Below, in pieces: positions 7,279-14,496 of a stretch of DNA of 22,634 nt. The position numbers and the translations under genes are program-made. Numbering within the stretch: position 1 is the first letter of the stretch; the number at the start of each line of letters is the position of its first letter. Source of the DNA: Iamia sp035575815 (GTDB taxonomy: Bacteria; Actinomycetota; Acidimicrobiia; Acidimicrobiales; Iamiaceae); NCBI RefSeq assembly GCF_035575815.1, contig NZ_DATLXO010000010.1, positions 1 through 22,634 on the forward strand, read 5' to 3'. The notes under the pieces were generated by a model. It was not told the origin of the DNA and did not search any database. It was given only the letters and a program-made list of their open reading frames with translations.

Positions 7279-7668
7279 TCAGCCCTCGAGGTGGGTCTTC
7301 AGGTGCCCGAGGGCGCCCTGGTAGATGTCCTTGAACATCCCGGTGGCGTCGACCGGCACCACGGTGACGGCCCACGTCACCACGCTGGCGCCCTCCTCGG
7401 CCTCGGCCACCGAGATGGTGGCCCGGTGCTCATCGACGGGCGCCCCCTCCCCGACGATCGAGTAGGTGAGGGTCCGGGCCTCGGGGTCGCGGGCCACCAG
7501 CTGCTCCTGGACCTTCATCCCCATGGTCACCACGGTGCGGACGTCGCCGTCGACCTCACAGCTGTCGACCCCGGCCATCCACGTGTCGAGCCCTCCGAAC
7601 TCGCCGACCAGGCCCCACACCTCGTCAGCGGGAGCGGCGATCTCGATGCGGGCGGTCTCGGTGCTCAC
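7279..7668 (-). CDS. SRPBCC family protein (polyketide cyclase/START-like)
   Basis: This is a 129-aa single-domain protein of the SRPBCC/START fold. The opening TETARIEIAAPADEVWGLVGEF is the usual first strand and helix of polyketide cyclase-like members. The strand GASVVTWAVTVVPVD and the closing helix FKDIYQGALGHLKTHLEG complete the fold. Such proteins bind small hydrophobic molecules; here the ligand is unknown. Start GTG 7668 has GGAGG only 3 nt upstream, a short spacing. It is divergent from the helicase gene, with 111 nt between. No catalytic residues can be picked out. Confidence 0.85.
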   Translation of the reverse strand: MSTETARIEIAAPADEVWGLVGEFGGLDTWMAGVDSCEVDGDVRTVVTMGMKVQEQLVARDPEARTLTYSIVGEGAPVDEHRATISVAEAEEGASVVTWAVTVVPVDATGMFKDIYQGALGHLKTHLEG

Positions 7669-7699
7669 GGGCCTCCGAAGGGCGCGGGACGGTCGGCGG

Positions 7700-7705
7700 A
7701 GCGTA
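7700..7705 (-). promoter_or_regulatory. -10 element of the SRPBCC gene
   Basis: TACGCT on the minus strand (7705 to 7700) lies 31 nt before GTG 7668 and fits TANNNT. Confidence 0.35.
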
Positions 7706-7779
7706 GTCGGGCAGGGCCGGGTGAACGCCGATCCCCGATCGGACCGGAGGCCCGGGCGTGGCACACTCGTCGGTCCCCC

Positions 7780-9414
7780 ATGACGCGCTCGATCCGACTC
7801 CGACCGTGGCAGAAGACCGCCCTCGACCGCTTCATCGCCTCGTCGACGCCTGACTTCCTCGCCGTGGCCACGCCCGGCGCCGGGAAGACGACCTTCGCCC
7901 TCACCGCCGCCCGCCACCGCCTGGCCGAGCGGCCCGGGCGCCTCGTCGTCGTGGCCCCGACGGCTCACCTCAAGCAGCAGTGGGCCCACGCGGCGGCCCG
8001 CTTCGCGCTGCACCTCGATCCGTCATGGGCGGCCTCCGACGGGTCGCTGGCACCCGACATGCACGGCCTCGTCACCACCTACCAGCAGGTCGCCACCAGC
8101 GCCGCGGCCCTGCGCGGCCCCGCCCACGGGGCGTTCGTGATCTTCGACGAGCTGCACCACGCGGCGGATGATCGGGCGTGGGGCGACGCGATCCGCCACG
8201 CCTTCGAGGGCGCGGATCGGCGCCTGGCCCTCTCGGGCACGCCGTTCCGCTCCGACACGCGGTCCATTCCGTTCGTCGACTACCACCTCGACGAGGCCCG
8301 TCCGGACTTCGAGTACGGCTACGGCGACGCCCTGGCCGATCGTCGGGTGGTGCGTCCCGTGTACTTCCCCCGGACCAGCGGGCAGATGGAGTGGTCGGCG
8401 CCCGACGGTACCGAGCAGGGGGCGAGCTTCGACGACGACCTCGACGCCGCCCGTTCCAGCCAGCGGCTGCGCACGGCCCTGTCGCTCGAGGGCGAGTGGC
8501 TCCCGACGGTGCTGCGCGCCGCCAACGAACGGCTGGTCGAGGTCCGGCGCGAGCAGCCCGACGCCGGAGGGCTGGTGATCGCCACCGACCAGGAGCACGC
8601 CCGGGGCATCGGTGAGCTGCTGCGCAGCCGCTTCGGCACCCGGGCCGCCGTGGTCACCTCGGATGACCCGAGGGCGTCGATGCACATCGCCGCCTTCGCC
8701 GCCGGCCGCCAGCCGTGGCTGGTCGCGGTGCGCATGGTGTCCGAGGGGGTCGACATCCCCCGGCTGCGGGTGGGTGTCTATGCCACCACCACCTCGACCG
8801 AGCTGTTCTTCCGCCAGGCCGTCGGCCGCCTCGTGCGCTGGACCCGCGGGGTGCCCCGCCAGAAGTCGTGGTTGTTCATCCCCGACGACCCCCGGCTGCG
8901 CCGCCTCGCCGCCGGCATCGCCGAGCAGCGGCGCCACTCCCTTGCCCGGCGCGAGCGACCGACGGAGCGGAACGGCCTCGACGACCCGGGGGCGCTCGAT
9001 CCCGCCGGGGTCGAGGAGGAGCAGCTGTCGCTCTTCGCGGTGATCTCGGCGGTCGCGACCGAGGGCGAGGGCCCGGCCGACGCGGAGGATGTCGGCACCG
9101 ATGACGACGACGGCGACGGTCCGGGCTTCGACCTCGAGCTGGCCCCACCGCCCCCGCTCGCCGGCGTGGTGCCCGGCCGAGGCCTGAACGATCCCCTGGA
9201 TGCCGGTCTCACCCGCGGCGACGACAAGAAGCGCCTGCGCGACCTCAACGCCGAGCTGGCCCGGGACCTGGTGCGCTCCACGGGTTGGTCCCACGCCCAG
9301 GTGAACCGCGAGCTCAACCGCATCGCCGGCGTCTCCCGGGTCACCGAAGCCACCGTCAGCCAGCTGCGGCTCCGCCTCGAGAAGGGCACCCGCTGGCTCA
9401 GCCGCTCCACCTGA
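7780..9414 (+). CDS. SF2 DEAD/DEAH-box helicase
   Basis: This is a 544-aa superfamily 2 helicase. Motifs in order: LRPWQ Q-motif-like start (7-11), Walker A ATPGAGKT (30-37), DELHH (123-127), LSGTPFRSD (151-159), SEGVDIP (321-327) and QAVGRLVRW (346-354). This is the RecG/UvrB/Ssl2-like DEAH layout used by DNA translocases. Residues 430-460 are an acidic, Pro-rich linker. The last 60 residues (ELARDLVRSTGWSHAQVNR onward) look helical and may bind DNA. ATG 7780 is chosen because the conserved region starts 6 residues later; no clear Shine-Dalgarno precedes it, so the mRNA may be leaderless. No nuclease or methylase neighbours it, so a restriction or defence role is not supported. Confidence 0.92.
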   Translation: MTRSIRLRPWQKTALDRFIASSTPDFLAVATPGAGKTTFALTAARHRLAERPGRLVVVAPTAHLKQQWAHAAARFALHLDPSWAASDGSLAPDMHGLVTTYQQVATSAAALRGPAHGAFVIFDELHHAADDRAWGDAIRHAFEGADRRLALSGTPFRSDTRSIPFVDYHLDEARPDFEYGYGDALADRRVVRPVYFPRTSGQMEWSAPDGTEQGASFDDDLDAARSSQRLRTALSLEGEWLPTVLRAANERLVEVRREQPDAGGLVIATDQEHARGIGELLRSRFGTRAAVVTSDDPRASMHIAAFAAGRQPWLVAVRMVSEGVDIPRLRVGVYATTTSTELFFRQAVGRLVRWTRGVPRQKSWLFIPDDPRLRRLAAGIAEQRRHSLARRERPTERNGLDDPGALDPAGVEEEQLSLFAVISAVATEGEGPADAEDVGTDDDDGDGPGFDLELAPPPPLAGVVPGRGLNDPLDAGLTRGDDKKRLRDLNAELARDLVRSTGWSHAQVNRELNRIAGVSRVTEATVSQLRLRLEKGTRWLSRST

Positions 9415-9498
9415 CCGCCCGCCCGGCCTGGAATCCGCCCAGGCTGAGCCCGCCCGGTCTGAGCCTGCCTCGACCTCTGCCGGCGGACGCCTTCTCCT

Positions 9499-10326
9499 TC
9501 AGCCCATCTCGTCGGGGGCGGCGCCGGTGCGACCGTCGCGATCAAGGCTGCGGATCCGGGCCACCTCGTCGTCGGTGAGGTCGAAGTCGAACACCGCGAA
9601 GTGCTCCTCCATCCGCTCCCGGTGCGACGACTTCGGGAACACGATGTCGCCCCGCTGCAGGTGCCAACGCAGCGTGACCTGCGCCGGGCTCCGCCCGTGG
9701 GACTCGGCCACCTCGGTGATGGTGGGGTCGTCGAGCACCTTGCCCTGGGCGATGGGTGACCACGCCTCGGTCGCGATGCCGTGCTCGGCGCCGTAGGCGC
9801 GCGTCTCGTCCTGGGTGAGGTAGGGGTGCACCTCGATCTGGTTGACGGCGGGGACGACGTCGGTCTCCTCGGCCAGGCGCTCCAGGTGGTGGGGAGCGAA
9901 GTTGGAGACGCCGATGGCCCGGGCCCGGCCCGAGCGGTGGACCTCCTCCAGCGCCTGCCACGCCTCGACGTAGCGGTCCTCCCGGGGGAGGGGCCAGTGG
10001 ATGAGGAAGAGGTCGACGTGGTCGAGGCCCAGCTCGGACAAGGTGCGGTCGAAGGCGGCCAGGGCGTCGTCGCGGGCGTGGGACCCGTTGTCGAGCTTGC
10101 TGGTGACGAACACATCGCTGCGGTCGAGCCCGGAGGCGCGGACGGCTTCACCCACCTCGGCCTCGTTGCCGTACATCTCCGCGGTGTCGATGTGGCGGTA
10201 GCCGACCTCCAGCGCGTCACGGACGGCCCGGGCCGTGTCCTCGGGTTCGATCTGGTAGCTGCCGAACCCGAGCTGGGGGATCTCGACCCCGTTGTTCAGG
10301 GTGACGGTGGGCGACGCGTGGGCCAC
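9499..10326 (-). CDS. Aldo/keto reductase
   Basis: This is an NADPH-dependent aldo/keto reductase of 275 aa, the usual length for the single-TIM-barrel AKR5-like group (2,5-diketo-gluconate reductase type). The catalytic tetrad is Asp47, Tyr52 (DTAEMYG), Lys77 (TSKL) and His110 (IHWP). The NADPH-binding segment is IVFPKSSHRERMEEHF. GTG 10326 has AGGAGG 4 nt upstream. The gene converges with the helicase, and tRNA-Gly lies upstream on the same strand. The substrate is unknown; the actinobacterial relatives reduce assorted aldehydes and ketones. Confidence 0.93.
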   Translation of the reverse strand: MAHASPTVTLNNGVEIPQLGFGSYQIEPEDTARAVRDALEVGYRHIDTAEMYGNEAEVGEAVRASGLDRSDVFVTSKLDNGSHARDDALAAFDRTLSELGLDHVDLFLIHWPLPREDRYVEAWQALEEVHRSGRARAIGVSNFAPHHLERLAEETDVVPAVNQIEVHPYLTQDETRAYGAEHGIATEAWSPIAQGKVLDDPTITEVAESHGRSPAQVTLRWHLQRGDIVFPKSSHRERMEEHFAVFDFDLTDDEVARIRSLDRDGRTGAAPDEMG

Positions 10327-10387
10327 GGGGCCTCCTCGACGGGTTGCGGAATCGGCCACGCTGCCCACCTCCAACGGTGGGAAACCC

Positions 10388-10501
10388 TCAGCAGGCGGTT
10401 GCTCCGTGTCCGTCGGCGTGCTCCTCGGCGTAGAGCCGCGGGGCCGTCTCGCGAGACATCACGTCACCGGCCCGCTCGCGCTCGCCCCACTCATCGGGCA
10501 C
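10388..10501 (-). CDS. Possible small protein, 37 aa
   Basis: A short frame from GTG 10501 to TGA 10388 has coding-like third positions and reads MPDEWGERERAGDV, then MSRETAPRLYAEEHADGHGA, ending TAC. It lies between tRNA-Gly and the reductase gene. There is no convincing Shine-Dalgarno, and an inner ATG at 10459 would give 23 aa. No family is recognised, and the frame may be chance. Confidence 0.22.
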   Translation of the reverse strand: MPDEWGERERAGDVMSRETAPRLYAEEHADGHGATAC

Positions 10502-10550
10502 GTCTCGGGTTGGTGGCCGGGGCAGGACCAGCTGACATCGGACGGGTGGG

Positions 10551-10622
10551 AGCGGGTGACGGGAATCGAACCCGCATTGCCTGCTTGGAAGGCAGGGGCT
10601 CTAGCCATTGAGCTACACCCGC
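10551..10622 (-). tRNA. tRNA-Gly (anticodon TCC)
   Basis: This is a complete cloverleaf on the minus strand. The acceptor GCGGGTG/CACCCGC is at 10622-10616 and 10558-10552, with discriminator T at 10551, as usual for tRNA-Gly. The anticodon stem is CCTGC/GCAGG with loop CTTCCAA at 10591-10585 and anticodon TCC at 10589-10587. The T-loop is TTCGATT. CCA is not encoded. Confidence 0.95.
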
Positions 10623-10647
10623 GAGGCCGGCCGGGGCCGGGCCGGTG

Positions 10648-10653
10648 AACCTA
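10648..10653 (-). promoter_or_regulatory. -10 element of tRNA-Gly
   Basis: TAGGTT on the minus strand (10653 to 10648) lies 25 nt before the tRNA 5' end and fits TANNNT. Confidence 0.3.
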
Positions 10654-10699
10654 GTCGCCACGACCTCCTCGTTCTGGCCGCCGTGAGGCGCGTCTCGGC

Positions 10700-10790
10700 C
10701 GCACCAGGGTGGCCGTTTCGGAGCCCGGGCGAACTGCCGCCCTGGCGGTCGTCCAGGGCGGCAGTTCGCACCAGGGTGGCGGGTTTCGGG
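10700..10790. repeat. Compound repeat: 17-bp perfect hairpin flanked by 14-nt direct repeats
   Basis: GCGAACTGCCGCCCTGG (10729-10745) and CCAGGGCGGCAGTTCGC (10753-10769) form a perfect 17-bp stem with a 7-nt loop. The 14-mer CGCACCAGGGTGGC occurs at 10700-10713 and 10767-10780, and each copy is followed within a few bases by GTTTCGG. The element lies 30 nt after the stop of the 745-aa surface protein gene. It could act as that operon's terminator, though no T-run is present. The direct repeats suggest a dispersed intergenic repeat family. Confidence 0.7.
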
Positions 10791-10819
10791 TGGGGGTCCA
10801 CGAGGCCGTGGCGCGGCGG

Positions 10820-13057
10820 TCAGGACGGGAAGCGGTTGCCAGCCCGCTCGTAGTACTCCGACAACGACGCCAGGCTGATGGCGAGGGCGAGGTCTCCCTC
10901 CCGAGCGATGCGACCGGCCCAGTAGGTGCGGCCGGCGGGCTCGGCGGCCCGCCCGAGCAGGGCCCGGTACAGGTTGTCGACCCGCGTCTCGCGCGACTCC
11001 CGGGATTGGTAGAGGCGGAAGGCGACGTCGCTGCGTCCCCTCGTCTCGGCCTCACCGACCCAGTAGTCGAGGTCGGCCTCGCTGGCCGGGCGCTGCAGGA
11101 TCTTGGGGTAGAGATCGTCGACCCAGGTGCGGTTGGTGCCGCCACCGATCCCGTCGAAGTACTCGGGGCTGGCGTAGAACTTGGCCGCCACCTGGGCGAC
11201 GGTGCGCCGCCGGGAGCGGATCTCGTCGGTCCAGTACGCCGTTCCGCCGCTGTCGCCGGGACGGCCCAGGGTGTCGACGTAGAGCTTGTCGACCAGGGTC
11301 GACACGTACTCCCGGGTGGTGGCCAGCTCCCTGACCACCTCGCCTCGGGTCTTGGCCCCCGAACCGAGGGCCGTGGCCTGCCACGTGAGTTCGTCGCTGG
11401 TCGGCATGCGGGCGAGGAAGTCGGTGTAGGCGGCCTTGACGAAGGGGCGCTCGTCGGTCGGCTCCTCACCGATGGTGCCGTTCTCGAAGCTCTGGCGGAC
11501 CCCGCCGCCCGACAGGCGCTGCATGGGGCCGATCGGGTAGCCGAGCGCGCCGCGAGGACCGCCGCGGGACCGGTACTCACCAAGGATCGGCGCCGGCACC
11601 ACGTGGGCGCCGGTCGCGGAGGTCCACCAGACCTGGGCGGTCTCGGTGGTGAAGGTGACACCCCGTCCGTCGCCCACATCGACGCGGTCGCCGGTGGGGT
11701 ACCCAGCGTCGGACTGGTAGCCGCCGTAGGCCAGGTAGGCGTCGAGGACGGGCCCCCACACGCCGCGAGCCCCCGTGGCCCCGGTGTAGTAGATGACGCC
11801 GTTGTGCTCGAAGATGCTCGCCCGCCCCCGGCCGTCGGCGAGGGTGATCACGTTGCTCTGGATGTGGCCGAGGGGCCCGTGGACCCCGCCGAGCTGCTCG
11901 TGCTTGAGGAAGATCGCCCCGTGGATCTCCAGGGTCAGCTCACCGCGGCGGTAGATGCGGCCCCGCTCGAAGTTCAGGTAGAGGCTGCGCCCATCGCTCG
12001 AGCGCCGGATGGGGTCGCTCGGCAGTCCGAGCGCGCTGTTGCGGTTGATGCCGCCGAGCTGGTTGAAGAGCTGGTGGTAGGGGTCGGGCACGCCGTAGGT
12101 GCCCTTCGACCAGCGGTAGATCCCGCCCCGCTGGAAGAGGGAGTAGCGCACCCTCGCATCGCCGATGACGTCGGTGGTGGGGAACCCGAACGCTCCGCTG
12201 GTGGTGCCGGCTGCGGCCCACACGTCGTAGATCGAGCCGTGGACCTCGCGGGCCCCGGTCGCCGAGCTCGAGTAGATCCGCCCGCCCTGGTAGACCGCGT
12301 AGCGGCCTCGCCCGTCGGGCGTGGTGCGCTCGGACTGGGTGCGGTTGCCGAGGATGCTGTCGGGCCCGCCGAAGGCGTAGTACTTGCGGGTGATGGCGGA
12401 GTCGCACTCGGCGGAGAGGCACGCCGCGCCGTGCTCGACGGTGCGGTTGTCGGTGAGGGTCCGCGTCGAGCAGGCCGCGTCGTAGGCCCACGGGGTGATG
12501 CAGATGGCCACCCGGCAGGCGACGGGGCCGAAGCAGGAGATCTGCTGGTTGCACTGGCCGTAGCGGAACTGGTTGCAGCAGGTGCGGCGACCGTCGCAGG
12601 CGGCGCCGGCGCAGCGGCACGAGCACTGGGTGGGGCAGGTGGCGTTGCAGTCGATGATGTAGCGGGCCGATCCACAGCAGTACGCGGCGTTGTCGGCCTT
12701 CCACCAGCCGGCGACGAAGGTGTTCGGGGGACAGGAGTTCTTGCCGCTGTTGATGGTGCAGCAGAACGCGGTCCACCCGTCGCCGCAGGTGCCGCACACC
12801 GCCCCGTACGCGGTGCCGGGCTTGAAGATGAACGACACCGGGTTGACGGCGAGGGCGGAGCCGACGACCGCAGTGCGGGCGAGGAAGCCTCGCCGGCTGT
12901 GGCCCCCGGAGAGCACTCCGGCAGTGCGGGCCACGACACGCTCGGCGATGGTGGCCGGCGGTGCCCCAGCGCTGGGCGTCGGGGAGGATGCCGGGGGGCG
13001 AACCGGGGCAGGAGCCGGCGCCGGGCGCCGGCGTCGGATAAGGTCCATGGGGCTCAT
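10820..13057 (-). CDS. Tat-exported MauA-like Cys-rich protein with LGFP and DUF4214 repeats
   Basis: This is a 745-aa exported protein in four parts. Residues 1-86 are a long Tat signal with SRRGFLA (54-60), a hydrophobic core and likely cleavage after AYGA (86); MauA leaders are also unusually long and twin-Arg. Residues 88-218 hold 22 cysteines and resemble the methylamine dehydrogenase light chain (CPPNTFVAGWW, YCCG, SCFG, then CITP). About 226-531 are LGFP-type repeats, five plus partial units (AFGFPTTDVI, SALGLPSDP, DAGYPTG, GALGYPIG). About 536-743 are four DUF4214-like repeats. The second TTQ tryptophan seems replaced by Ser174, so amine oxidation is unlikely. LGFP repeats suggest cell-wall attachment. 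ATG 13057 has GGAG 5 nt upstream. It is the last gene of the operon. Confidence 0.8.
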   Translation of the reverse strand: MSPMDLIRRRRPAPAPAPVRPPASSPTPSAGAPPATIAERVVARTAGVLSGGHSRRGFLARTAVVGSALAVNPVSFIFKPGTAYGAVCGTCGDGWTAFCCTINSGKNSCPPNTFVAGWWKADNAAYCCGSARYIIDCNATCPTQCSCRCAGAACDGRRTCCNQFRYGQCNQQISCFGPVACRVAICITPWAYDAACSTRTLTDNRTVEHGAACLSAECDSAITRKYYAFGGPDSILGNRTQSERTTPDGRGRYAVYQGGRIYSSSATGAREVHGSIYDVWAAAGTTSGAFGFPTTDVIGDARVRYSLFQRGGIYRWSKGTYGVPDPYHQLFNQLGGINRNSALGLPSDPIRRSSDGRSLYLNFERGRIYRRGELTLEIHGAIFLKHEQLGGVHGPLGHIQSNVITLADGRGRASIFEHNGVIYYTGATGARGVWGPVLDAYLAYGGYQSDAGYPTGDRVDVGDGRGVTFTTETAQVWWTSATGAHVVPAPILGEYRSRGGPRGALGYPIGPMQRLSGGGVRQSFENGTIGEEPTDERPFVKAAYTDFLARMPTSDELTWQATALGSGAKTRGEVVRELATTREYVSTLVDKLYVDTLGRPGDSGGTAYWTDEIRSRRRTVAQVAAKFYASPEYFDGIGGGTNRTWVDDLYPKILQRPASEADLDYWVGEAETRGRSDVAFRLYQSRESRETRVDNLYRALLGRAAEPAGRTYWAGRIAREGDLALAISLASLSEYYERAGNRFPS

Positions 13058-13115
13058 CTGGGCTCCGCGGGGCTCGAGGGGGTCAGGGTCGCGAGGAACC
13101 TCCGGGCGCCGGCGG

Positions 13116-13604
13116 TCATCGGGTCGCGACCTGGATCTGGGCGGTCACGTCGTTGACCGAGCGTGCCAGTGGCGTCGCGTCGCGCTGGTCGCCGACGACG
13201 CTGTAGAGGCAGAAGGCCCGCCCGTTCAGGGTGAAGAACCGCTGGGCGCCGGCCTGACCGCGCTGGATCCGCTGCAACGCCTGGCTGCTGAACATCCGGG
13301 CCGTCAGCCGGGGGACCTGCGGCACCTCGGGGAAGAGGGCGGTGCCCACGCTGTCGGTGCCGTACTCGACGACGACCACGAGCAGGTGGCCGGAGCCCAT
13401 CACGTCGACCGCGCCGCTGCCGAAGTCGCCGCGATCCTCGGGCAGGGCGAAGTTGGCCATGTGCAGCACGGGGCCGGTGTCCTCGACCGCCATGGTGGTG
13501 GTGCCTCGGCGGTTGCCGGTGGCCGCGCCCGCTCGGCGCCGCGTGATGCGGCCCTCCCAGCCCGAGGGCAGCTCGGCCCGGATGCCGTGGGCCTCGATCT
13601 TCAT
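13116..13604 (-). CDS. Unknown 162-aa protein of the Mau-like operon
   Basis: The protein starts MKIEAHGIRAELPSGWEGRI and ends with AFCLYSVVG, then ARSVNDVTAQIQVATR. I do not recognise a named family. The pattern of an amphipathic LPxGWEG opening, a beta-rich middle and a closing strand-helix-strand resembles PsbP/Mog1-like (DUF1795-type) folds, which is only a weak guess. It has no signal peptide or membrane segment, so it is probably cytoplasmic. ATG 13604 has GAGAGGA about 8 nt upstream. The gene lies 43 nt after the MauD-like gene and 58 nt before the surface protein gene on the same strand. It may be a chaperone or assembly factor for the exported protein before Tat export. Confidence 0.8.
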   Translation of the reverse strand: MKIEAHGIRAELPSGWEGRITRRRAGAATGNRRGTTTMAVEDTGPVLHMANFALPEDRGDFGSGAVDVMGSGHLLVVVVEYGTDSVGTALFPEVPQVPRLTARMFSSQALQRIQRGQAGAQRFFTLNGRAFCLYSVVGDQRDATPLARSVNDVTAQIQVATR

Positions 13605-13647
13605 GGTGGTGTCCTCTCCGCCGGGGCGGTGGGGTGCGCTCGGTTCG

Positions 13648-14496
13648 TCACCGCTCCGCGACCCCGTGGTCGTGGTCGTGGTCGTGGTCGTGGCTGTGGT
13701 CGGGGCCGGGACCGGGGTCGACCGGGTCGCCGTAGAGGCTCGGGTCCCCGGGGGTGACGCCGGCGGCGAGCAGCTCGTCGTCGACCCGCCGCTCGCGAGC
13801 ATCATCGGCGCCGTACTTCGCCACTCGCCGGGAATCGAGCTCCGCGGCGTAGGAGTCGTCGTCGGTCACCTGGGTCAGCAGGCCTCGTACCTGGGGCCAG
13901 TCGATGCCGGTGCCCTCGCCCTGCACCTTGCCCGACCGTCCGTCGACGAGCACGAAGTAGGGCGAGCCGGGCACGTCGTAGGAGAGCCAGGCGTCGTTGG
14001 TCATCACCACCGGCACCTTGGACGGAGCCAGCCCGGCGATGCGCGATGCGCTCTCCTGGTCGGGGCCCTTGGTCACGATCACAGGCCGGACATCGCGGGG
14101 CAGGCCGAGCTTGGCCGGCTTGGCGAAGGCGTCCCAGAAGCGCTGGCACGTGAGGCAGGTGCCCGAGAGGAAGGCGACGAGCGTGCGGTGCTCGATCCCG
14201 GTGACCCGCACGGTGAGGGCGTCGTCGTCGACGCCGACGCCGGCGAGGTCTCGGCTCTCGGTGAAGCCCTCGCGCTCGGGCGGGGCCTGGACCTCGGGGA
14301 AGGTGGTGAACTCGTCGCGGCGCACGGCCCGGGGCCCGGTGGCTGACGATGCGGTGGCGCCGGCTGCGGCCTCCTCGCCCCCGCCGTCCACCTCGTGGAG
14401 ACGCCGCAGGATCTCCGCGTGGCTGCGGAGCAGACCCACCACCAACAAGGTGAGCACGGCCACCACGAGGCCGAGGACGACGACGACGGCGGCCAT
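13648..14496 (-). CDS. MauD-like membrane-anchored thioredoxin with His-rich tail
   Basis: This 282-aa protein has one N-terminal membrane helix (about 3-23), a linker, and a thioredoxin-fold domain (about 95-212). The redox motif SGTCLTCQRFW carries Cys114 and Cys117, and PGSPYFVLVD supplies the cis-Pro loop. This is the layout of MauD, which with MauE forms disulfides in the methylamine dehydrogenase light chain. The active site would face the cell exterior. The C-terminus ends with HSHDHDHDHDHG (267-278), encoded by six GTGGTC-type hexamers and absent from classical MauD as far as I recall; it likely binds metal. ATG 14496 overlaps the stop of the MauE-like gene by one base (TGATG), showing tight coupling. 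Confidence 0.85.
   Translation of the reverse strand: MAAVVVVLGLVVAVLTLLVVGLLRSHAEILRRLHEVDGGGEEAAAGATASSATGPRAVRRDEFTTFPEVQAPPEREGFTESRDLAGVGVDDDALTVRVTGIEHRTLVAFLSGTCLTCQRFWDAFAKPAKLGLPRDVRPVIVTKGPDQESASRIAGLAPSKVPVVMTNDAWLSYDVPGSPYFVLVDGRSGKVQGEGTGIDWPQVRGLLTQVTDDDSYAAELDSRRVAKYGADDARERRVDDELLAAGVTPGDPSLYGDPVDPGPGPDHSHDHDHDHDHGVAER
13666..13701. repeat. Hexamer microsatellite coding for a His-Asp run
   Basis: The plus strand carries four GTGGTC units, one GTGGCT and one more GTGGTC. Read on the minus strand they encode alternating Asp and His at the C-terminus of the MauD-like protein. Repeat number may vary between strains by slippage without changing frame. Confidence 0.8.

Noticed and set aside
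7780..9414. Helicase as part of a defence or restriction system
   Set aside because: Neighbours are an SRPBCC protein and an aldo/keto reductase; no nuclease, methylase or other defence gene is present.
10709..13156. Very long open frame on the plus strand antisense to the surface protein gene
   Set aside because: It is a by-product of high GC: the minus strand has the Tat signal, the domain structure and a ribosome site, while the plus frame is low-complexity Gly/Ala/Val/Asp with no family.
13666..13701. Short tandem repeat as a CRISPR-like array
   Set aside because: It is a 6-nt coding microsatellite with no spacers and lies inside a gene.
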